Shown here one piece after another: positions 56,253 to 64,000 of a stretch of DNA of 64,000 nucleotides. The notes under the pieces were generated by a model. It saw nothing but the letters and a program-made list of their open reading frames with translations. It had not been told where the DNA came from and ran no database searches. Each line of letters begins with the position of its first letter. Positions within the stretch are counted from its first letter, which is position 1. The translations under genes and the position numbers were made by a program. The stretch spans positions 124,001 to 188,000 of the forward strand of contig NZ_FNCI01000001.1 of NCBI RefSeq assembly GCF_900100755.1, in the 5' to 3' direction. Origin of the DNA: Onishia taeanensis (GTDB lineage: Bacteria; Pseudomonadota; Gammaproteobacteria; Pseudomonadales; Halomonadaceae).

Positions 56253-57422
56253 ATGGCGCTTTCCAATGACCTGTCTTCCCAAACCGCGGACGACCAGCAC
56301 GACACCGCCAGCGACCTGGCGCGTATCGAGGACCTGATCGAGGATATCCGTCAGGGCAAGATGGTGATCCTCATGGACGATGAGGACCGCGAGAATGAAG
56401 GCGACATCATCATGGCCGCCGAGAAGGTCGAGGCCGAGCACATCAACTTCATGGCTCGCCACGCCCGCGGCCTGATTTGTTTGCCGATGACCCGCGAACG
56501 CTGCGAGCGCCTGCAGCTGCCGCTGATGGTGCAGGACAACGGCTCTGGCTTTGGCACCAAGTTCACGCTGTCCATCGAGGCCGCCGAGGGCGTATCCACC
56601 GGGATCTCTGCCGCCGATCGCGCCCGCACCGTGCGCGCCGCTTCGGCGCGTGACGCCAAGCCCTCCGATATCGTCCAGCCGGGCCATATCTTCCCGCTGA
56701 TGGCCGAGCCAGGCGGCGTGCTGCGCCGCGCCGGCCACACCGAAGCAGCCTGTGACCTCGCCGCGATGGCTGGGCTCGATCCCAGCGGCGTGATCTGCGA
56801 AGTCATGAACGACGACGGCAGCATGGCGCGTCGCCCGGAACTCGAGCGCTTCGCCGCCGAGCACGGCCTGAAGATGGGCACCATCGCCGACCTGATCCAC
56901 TATCGCATTCACAACGAGCAGACCGTCGATCACCTCGAGGCAACGCCCGTGGAGACCGCCTACGGTGAGCTCATCCTGCATGTGTTCCGCGACAGCATTC
57001 AGGGTGCCCATCACCTGGCGCTGGTCAAGGGCACGCCCCGCCCGGAGGAGTTGACCACGGTGCGCGTGCACCTGGCCGATACCCTGCGGGATATCCTGAC
57101 GTTGATCCGCCTGGAGAGTCAGAGCTGGACTGCCCAGCAGGCACTGGCCGAGATCGCCAATGCCGACAGCGGCGTCTTCGTGCTGCTCGACGATGCCCGC
57201 CATGCAAGCGATCTCAAGGATCAGCTCGATATACTGCTCGAGCGCAAGCGCGCGCCCCGCACCAGCGACTCCGACGGCGCCGGCAACTACCTGACCATCG
57301 GCACCGGCTCGCAGATTCTGCGTCACCTGGGCGTCGGCAAGATGCGTCTCTTAAGCTCGCCCTGGAAGTTCTCGGCCCTTTCCGGCTTCGACCTGGAAGT
57401 GGTCGAACGGTTGAGCCCCTGA
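56253..57422 (+). CDS. ribB: 3,4-dihydroxy-2-butanone-4-phosphate synthase with degenerate GTP cyclohydrolase II domain (RibBX)
   Basis: 389 residues. The N-terminal synthase (about 20-220) has [22 protein letters not shown], the substrate loop [15 protein letters not shown] and [13 protein letters not shown], all intact. The C-terminal part follows the RibA fold in length, but the zinc cysteines and the SRCDCG-type motif of active GTP cyclohydrolase II are absent; only [21 protein letters not shown] resembles RibA. RibBX proteins of this kind are common in Proteobacteria and need a separate RibA elsewhere. GGAG lies before the ATG. ribH follows 117 bp later. Confidence 0.92.
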   Translation: MALSNDLSSQTADDQHDTASDLARIEDLIEDIRQGKMVILMDDEDRENEGDIIMAAEKVEAEHINFMARHARGLICLPMTRERCERLQLPLMVQDNGSGFGTKFTLSIEAAEGVSTGISAADRARTVRAASARDAKPSDIVQPGHIFPLMAEPGGVLRRAGHTEAACDLAAMAGLDPSGVICEVMNDDGSMARRPELERFAAEHGLKMGTIADLIHYRIHNEQTVDHLEATPVETAYGELILHVFRDSIQGAHHLALVKGTPRPEELTTVRVHLADTLRDILTLIRLESQSWTAQQALAEIANADSGVFVLLDDARHASDLKDQLDILLERKRAPRTSDSDGAGNYLTIGTGSQILRHLGVGKMRLLSSPWKFSALSGFDLEVVERLSP

Positions 57423-57539
57423 GCGACTGATATCGTAATATCCGGGGCGCCGCTCCAGGCGAGTGGCGCCCCGGCGATGAACGCAACATCCGAGAAGCGT
57501 CCTTCCGGACGCGTAGAAGATTCAAGCAGGAAGACAAGC

Positions 57540-58022
57540 ATGCAACCGATCTCCCAAGTCGAAGGTAACTTCACCGATGTCGATGGCCGCTACGTGATCG
57601 TGGTCGGTCGCTTCAACCACCATGTGGTTGACAGCCTGGTCGAAGGTGCCGTGGACAGCCTGGTTCGCCATGGCGTGGACGCCGAACATATCGACATCGT
57701 CCATGTGCCGGGCGCCTGGGAGCTGCCGCTGGCGGTCAAGCGCGCCCTCCAGGTGGCGAGCCCGGATGCGGTGATCGCTCTCGGCGCGGTGATTCGTGGC
57801 GGCACCCCGCACTTCGAGCATGTCGCCGGCAGCTGCAACACCGCACTTGGCTCCTTGCAGCTACAGTTCGATACCCCGATCGCCAACGGCGTGCTGACCG
57901 TCAACTCCATTGAGCAGGCCATCGAGCGAGCCGGCACCAAGGCCGGCAACAAGGGGGCCGAGGCCGCCATGGCTGCCATGGAAATGGTCTCGCTGCTCAA
58001 GCATTTCGGAGGTGAAGAATGA
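57540..58022 (+). CDS. ribH: 6,7-dimethyl-8-ribityllumazine synthase
   Basis: Condenses the butanone phosphate from RibB with the pyrimidine from RibD. 160 residues. [30 protein letters not shown] and [15 protein letters not shown], with the catalytic His, are present. GGAA lies before the ATG at 57540; an earlier in-frame ATG at 57477 has no SD. It overlaps nusB by 4 bp. Its product needs a riboflavin synthase that this locus lacks. Confidence 0.95.
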   Translation: MQPISQVEGNFTDVDGRYVIVVGRFNHHVVDSLVEGAVDSLVRHGVDAEHIDIVHVPGAWELPLAVKRALQVASPDAVIALGAVIRGGTPHFEHVAGSCNTALGSLQLQFDTPIANGVLTVNSIEQAIERAGTKAGNKGAEAAMAAMEMVSLLKHFGGEE

Positions 58023-58528
58023 GCCGTTCCTCGGATAACGAGCGTCGGGCACCGTCGAAGGGCCAGGTCGCTCGCCATGCGGCGCGCGAGCTGGCGGTTC
58101 AGGCCATCTATACCTGGCAAATGACCGGTAAGCCGGTCAGTACCATCGAGGCCGAGTTTCGCAGCCAGGTCGCCGATGAGGATCTCGAGGACCACGAAAA
58201 CTGGCACAAGGTCATGCAGGTCGCCGATCTGGCGCTTTTCCATGAGCTGGTCCACAACGTGGTGCGCTTCCAGGCGGACCTTGATGCATCCCTGAGCCCG
58301 CTGCTGGATCGTCGCCTCGAGGATCTCGATAGCGTCGAATTGGCCATCCTGCGTTTAGGTACCTACGAGCTGTCCCGTCGCCTCGAGGTCCCTTATCGCG
58401 CCGTGATCAACGAAGGCGTAGAGCTCGCCAAGTCCTTCGGGGCCACCGACGGTCACAAGTACATCAACGGTCTGCTCGACAAGCTCGCGGCGCGCCTGCG
58501 CTATGCCGAGGTCAGCGCCCGTCGCTGA
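58019..58528 (+). CDS. nusB: Transcription antitermination factor NusB
   Basis: 169 residues, all-helical, partner of NusE in antitermination at rRNA operons. [43 protein letters not shown] and [33 protein letters not shown] are typical. It begins inside the end of ribH. Confidence 0.96.
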   Translation: MSRSSDNERRAPSKGQVARHAARELAVQAIYTWQMTGKPVSTIEAEFRSQVADEDLEDHENWHKVMQVADLALFHELVHNVVRFQADLDASLSPLLDRRLEDLDSVELAILRLGTYELSRRLEVPYRAVINEGVELAKSFGATDGHKYINGLLDKLAARLRYAEVSARR

Positions 58529-58529
58529 C

Positions 58530-59522
58530 ATGTCACTCGCGATGCAAAAGCCCACGCAACGCCTGTCCAGGGATGGCTCGCCGAGCGAGTTTGACATGAT
58601 CGCCCGCCATTTCACGCGCCCCGCACGCCACACCGGCGTGATGCTGGGCGTGGGCGATGACTGTACCTTGCTGGCGCCCACCCCTGGCCATCAGTTGGCG
58701 GTCAGCGTCGACACCTCATTGGCCGAGGTGCACTTTCCCCATGCAGCGCCCGCGGCGGCTATTGGCCACCGGGCGCTGGCGGTCAGCCTGAGCGATCTGG
58801 CAGCCATGGGCGCCACTCCCCGCTGGTGCCTGATGGCGCTGACTCTCGATGACGCCGACGATGCCTGGCTCGAGCCTTTTGCACAGGGCTTCGATACGCT
58901 GTGTGCCCGCGCCGGAATCGATCTGGTCGGCGGGGATGTGACCCGTGGCCCGCTGTCGGTTAGCGTCACCGTGCACGGGGAGGTTCCTCCCGGCGAAGCC
59001 CTGACCCGTCATGGCGCCCATGAGGGCGACTTGCTCGCCGTCACTGGCTCGCTGGGCGGCGGTGCCGGGGGCCTGGCCGCCTGGCAGTCCGGCGAACGCT
59101 CGCTGGATGATCCACTCCTGGCCGCCTACCTGCTGCCCGAGCCGCGCCTCGCCGCCGGGCAGGCGCTGCGTGGCCTGGCCAGTGCGGCAATCGACGTCTC
59201 CGATGGCCTGCTCGCCGATCTGCAACACCTCTGCGATGCCTCGGGGCTTGGCGCGGCGCTGGAACTCGAAGCGCTGCCGCTGGCCCAAGGTCTTGTCGAG
59301 CGGTTGGGGGAGGGCGCCCTTCAGGCGGCGCTTAGCGGCGGAGACGACTACGAGCTGCTGGTCGGCCTGCCGGAAGGTGCCCTCGAGTCGGCCCAGCGGG
59401 CGCTCGGCGCTCTCGGAGTGCCGCTGACGGTCATCGGGCGCTTCACTGCTACGCCCGGCATTCAGGGTGTGGAAGCGAACGGCCCCGGGGGCTGGCAACA
59501 CTTTTCAGGAGCAACGCCATGA
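58530..59522 (+). CDS. thiL: Thiamine-monophosphate kinase
   Basis: Makes thiamine diphosphate from thiamine monophosphate and ATP. 330 residues. GVGDDCTLLAP, SLSDLAAMGATPRW, VGGDVTRGP, DVSDGLLADLQHL and SGGDDYELLVGLP are the PurM-like superfamily motifs. There is no clear SD, and starts at 58503, 58530 and 58542 are all open. 58530 lies one base after the nusB stop and is preferred for coupling. The end overlaps pgpA by 4 bp. Confidence 0.94.
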   Translation: MSLAMQKPTQRLSRDGSPSEFDMIARHFTRPARHTGVMLGVGDDCTLLAPTPGHQLAVSVDTSLAEVHFPHAAPAAAIGHRALAVSLSDLAAMGATPRWCLMALTLDDADDAWLEPFAQGFDTLCARAGIDLVGGDVTRGPLSVSVTVHGEVPPGEALTRHGAHEGDLLAVTGSLGGGAGGLAAWQSGERSLDDPLLAAYLLPEPRLAAGQALRGLASAAIDVSDGLLADLQHLCDASGLGAALELEALPLAQGLVERLGEGALQAALSGGDDYELLVGLPEGALESAQRALGALGVPLTVIGRFTATPGIQGVEANGPGGWQHFSGATP

Positions 59523-59992
59523 ATCGTGCACCGGGCAGCGTCTGGCGACGCCCCAGCCATTTCCTGGCTTTTGGCTTGGGCAGCGGCGTCGTCCCCTTCG
59601 CTCCAGGCACCTTTGGGACCCTGGCGGCGATCCCTTTCTATTGGTTGATGACGGATCTGCCGCTGTCCTGGTATCTGGGCGTGGTGGTGGTGGCCTATTT
59701 TCTGGGAATTTGGCTGTGTGATCGCACCTCGCGGGATCTTGGCGTCCACGACCATTCCGGTATCGTCTGGGACGAGTTCGTTGGCTACTGGATTACCATG
59801 GCGGCGGTGCCGTTTTCCTGGGAGGCGGCGCTTTGGGGCTTTGTCATCTTTCGGGTCTTCGATATCTACAAGCCCTGGCCGATTCGCTGGGCCGACCGAC
59901 GTGTGGCCGGTGGCTTCGGCATCATGATCGATGACGTGCTGGCCGGCATTTATGCCTGGAGTACCATCCACCTTTGGCTGTGGTTGCATTAG
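59519..59992 (+). CDS. pgpA: Phosphatidylglycerophosphatase A
   Basis: Removes phosphate from phosphatidylglycerophosphate at the inner membrane. 157 residues with three hydrophobic segments. GSGVVPFAPGTFGTLAAIPFYWL, HDHSGIVWDEFVGYWITM (acidic metal site) and FRVFDIYKPWPIRWADR are signature segments. The start overlaps the thiL stop (ATGA). Confidence 0.95.
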   Translation: MNRAPGSVWRRPSHFLAFGLGSGVVPFAPGTFGTLAAIPFYWLMTDLPLSWYLGVVVVAYFLGIWLCDRTSRDLGVHDHSGIVWDEFVGYWITMAAVPFSWEAALWGFVIFRVFDIYKPWPIRWADRRVAGGFGIMIDDVLAGIYAWSTIHLWLWLH

Positions 59993-60091
59993 GCGAGTAA
60001 GGCAGTTGGCCAGAGTAGGGCGCCGTTCTAGCGCTCGATGAACATTCATTCGTCATCGCCAAGCGATGACCATTGCCAGTGAGGGAACACA

Positions 60092-61339
60092 ATGCGCAAG
60101 GGACTGTTGGCCGTGACGGCTGTCGTACTAGTGGGGGGAGGTTATCTTGCCGCTCAGGCCTACTCCAGCGAACGCTTCGACGACGAGCTGACGCGGGGCC
60201 TGAACAACCTCGAGGAAAACGAGGATCTCACGGTCGAGCGTCAGGACATCAAGAAGGGCTGGTTTACCTCCAGCGGCGAGATCATCCTCACCGCCAAACG
60301 TGACGAGCGCTTTAGCGTGAGTTTCCCCTACACGGCCAACCACGGGCTTACCAGCACGCGGCTTTCTGGCGAGATGGAAGTCGTTGCGGACGACCAGGCA
60401 TTGTTCGCCGATAAGCTCGAAGTGGCACCTCCGCGCTGGCACGCTGAGATCGAGACCCTGAGCGGTGACTTCACCGGGCGTCTCGACGTCTCCGCCATGG
60501 ACATCCAGGATGCCGATAATCGGCTGACCAGTGAAGGTGGCTTTTTCACCATCAAGGGCCAACCTGACGACGCGCGTCTGGACGGTGAGATTGCGCCCTG
60601 GGAGTTTCGTAACGAGGAGGGAAGCCTCGAGGTGGGGCGCCTGACGCTGACTTCTCGCTACCAGCAGGACGAAGCGGGCCAGCAGCGTGATCAGCAGGCG
60701 AGCATCTCCCTGGATAGCCTGGTCGTCGCGCGTGACTACAACCCCACGGTTGAACTCGCCGACATGGGGTATGAGGGCAACCTGAGTCTCGGTGCCGACG
60801 AGTTGCAGCTGGGCGGCACCCTCAAGCTCGGTGAAGCACGGGTCGACGATGAGCCACTGCTTTCCGGTGAACTCGCTTTCTCGCTGTCGCAGATCAATGC
60901 TGACGCGGTTCGCACGCTCGAGACGGCCATCGATGAGGCAACATCGGGCGGCACGCCCATTGAAGAGCTCAACGATGAAGAACTCGCCGCCTTGATCGAG
61001 CGTCTCGAGCCTCAGGTGTTGGCGCTGTTCGCTGACTCGCCGAAGCTGACCCTCGAGCACCTCGCCGTTAAGAGCGACTTGCTCTCCATGGACACCGACC
61101 TGAGCGGTGAACTGACCTTCGATGGTGACGGCGTCGAGAACCTGTCGCTCGATGATTTGGATAAGCCCAAGCAGCGCCTGCGTTGGATGCGTCGACTCGA
61201 TGGCGAGTTCGACTGGCAGGGCGTGCCGCCGATGGCGCTGATGCAGTTGGGTCTGCCGATGACCACCGAGCGCCTGGAGATCCTCATCGAAAACGGCCGA
61301 CCGAGCGTCAATGGTCAACCCCTCCCGCCGCTTCTGTAA
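60092..61339 (+). CDS. YdgA/DUF945 family protein
   Basis: 415 residues. The N-terminal hydrophobic segment (about 3-20) is a signal anchor or uncleaved signal, and the rest is an extracytoplasmic beta-rich region. FDDELTRGLNNLEENEDLTVERQDIKKGWFTSSGEI matches the family's opening, and the C-terminal QLGLPMTTERLEILIENGRPSVNGQPLPPL its end. The function is not known. GAGGGAA precedes the ATG. It is monocistronic with a terminator just after it. Confidence 0.82.
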   Translation: MRKGLLAVTAVVLVGGGYLAAQAYSSERFDDELTRGLNNLEENEDLTVERQDIKKGWFTSSGEIILTAKRDERFSVSFPYTANHGLTSTRLSGEMEVVADDQALFADKLEVAPPRWHAEIETLSGDFTGRLDVSAMDIQDADNRLTSEGGFFTIKGQPDDARLDGEIAPWEFRNEEGSLEVGRLTLTSRYQQDEAGQQRDQQASISLDSLVVARDYNPTVELADMGYEGNLSLGADELQLGGTLKLGEARVDDEPLLSGELAFSLSQINADAVRTLETAIDEATSGGTPIEELNDEELAALIERLEPQVLALFADSPKLTLEHLAVKSDLLSMDTDLSGELTFDGDGVENLSLDDLDKPKQRLRWMRRLDGEFDWQGVPPMALMQLGLPMTTERLEILIENGRPSVNGQPLPPLL

Positions 61340-61344
61340 GACAT

Positions 61345-61379
61345 CCGGGCCCAGCAAAATGCTGGGCCCGGTTGGTTTT
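61345..61379 (+). terminator. Rho-independent terminator after the DUF945 gene
   Basis: CCGGGCCCAGCA and TGCTGGGCCCGG form a perfect 12-bp stem with an AAA loop, six bases after the stop, followed by TTGGTTTT. Confidence 0.88.
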
Positions 61380-61466
61380 GGGCATAGCCTACGACTTGAA
61401 GTTCGTCGCCGCCGCCCGCATTCCATGGCCTAGGGTCATATGGCCAACTGGATCACAGGATGGATC

Positions 61467-63899
<2,433 letters not shown>

Positions 63900-63956
63900 A
63901 AATCGGCCTGCCATCAAGCGGCCGCGGGCAACCGTCGGCCGCACTATCACCATGAG

Positions 63957-63977
63957 AGGGGCCCCGATTGGGGCCCT
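63957..63977 (+). terminator. Possible hairpin after lon at the window end
   Basis: GGGCCCC-GATT-GGGGCCC can pair over 7 bp, 58 bp after the lon stop, with no T-run. The last bases (GAGGAA at 63983-63988) look like an SD, so another gene may begin just beyond the window; hupB is the usual neighbour. Confidence 0.4.
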
Positions 63978-64000
63978 ACGCATGAGGAAACGACACCATC

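Noticed and set aside
60128-61426. 432-codon minus-strand frame opposite the DUF945 gene
   Set aside because: No recognisable domain, and it runs through the terminator at 61345.

Overview
The window is a gene-dense stretch of high-GC chromosome from a gammaproteobacterium. Gene content and order point to Halomonadaceae (Halomonas or a close relative): a complete Entner-Doudoroff (ED) glucose block, a TRAP uptake system, a putative glucosylglycerate (compatible solute) locus, a DUF368 protein beside pcm-surE-nlpD-rpoS, and a PA3496-type small protein. This assignment is inferred from gene content, not from a marker search. No rRNA, tRNA, CRISPR array, prophage or insertion sequence is visible.

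Layout. 1-1207: end of pgl, then eda. 1354-5789 (minus): hybrid sensor kinase and a response regulator with an EAL domain. 5909-13560 (minus): PfkB sugar kinase, pgi, aldo/keto reductase, hexose-6-phosphate mutarotase, glk and edd, with gap divergent at 13782. Glucose is phosphorylated by Glk, converted through Pgl, Edd and Eda, and the triose passes to Gap. 15019-24083 (plus): a hypothetical gene, a FemAB-like gene, ftsB-ispD-ispF-truD-surE-pcm-DUF368-nlpD, then rpoS. 24429-26492: alr and an LpxL-type acyltransferase. 26572-32282 (minus): DUF2254 protein, EttA, PA3496-like protein, a short LOV blue-light receptor and an MFS carrier. 32368-39599: SelW-like protein, EamA exporter, tesA/ybbA/ybbP and a two-domain PPK2. 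39783-45192: glyA, then a GntR/FCD regulator with a three-gene TRAP transporter. 45665-46180 (minus): gntK, which feeds gluconate into the ED pathway.

46349-54246 is the most interesting part. A HAD phosphatase of the mannosyl/glucosyl-3-phosphoglycerate phosphatase type and a GT81-like glucosyl-3-phosphoglycerate synthase lie behind a close match to a sigma-54 -24/-12 promoter. An NtrC-like box sits about 110 bp further upstream. A GH13 sugar phosphorylase, plausibly glucosylglycerate phosphorylase, lies 4 kb downstream. Together they look like a nitrogen-controlled system for making and recycling a nitrogen-free compatible solute. Between them are a beta-CASP nuclease and a sulfide-detoxification group (persulfide dioxygenase plus two YeeE half-proteins) with an FNR/ANR-like box upstream.

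54410-59992 is the nrdR-ribD-ribB(X)-ribH-nusB-thiL-pgpA block. It has no riboflavin synthase gene, has a strong terminator after ribD, and its RibBA lacks the cyclohydrolase II zinc motif. The window closes with a YdgA/DUF945 protein and a Lon protease.

Starts were chosen by Shine-Dalgarno (SD) spacing and gene overlaps, and several differ from the longest open frame. All functions are read from motifs and context; no database search was run.
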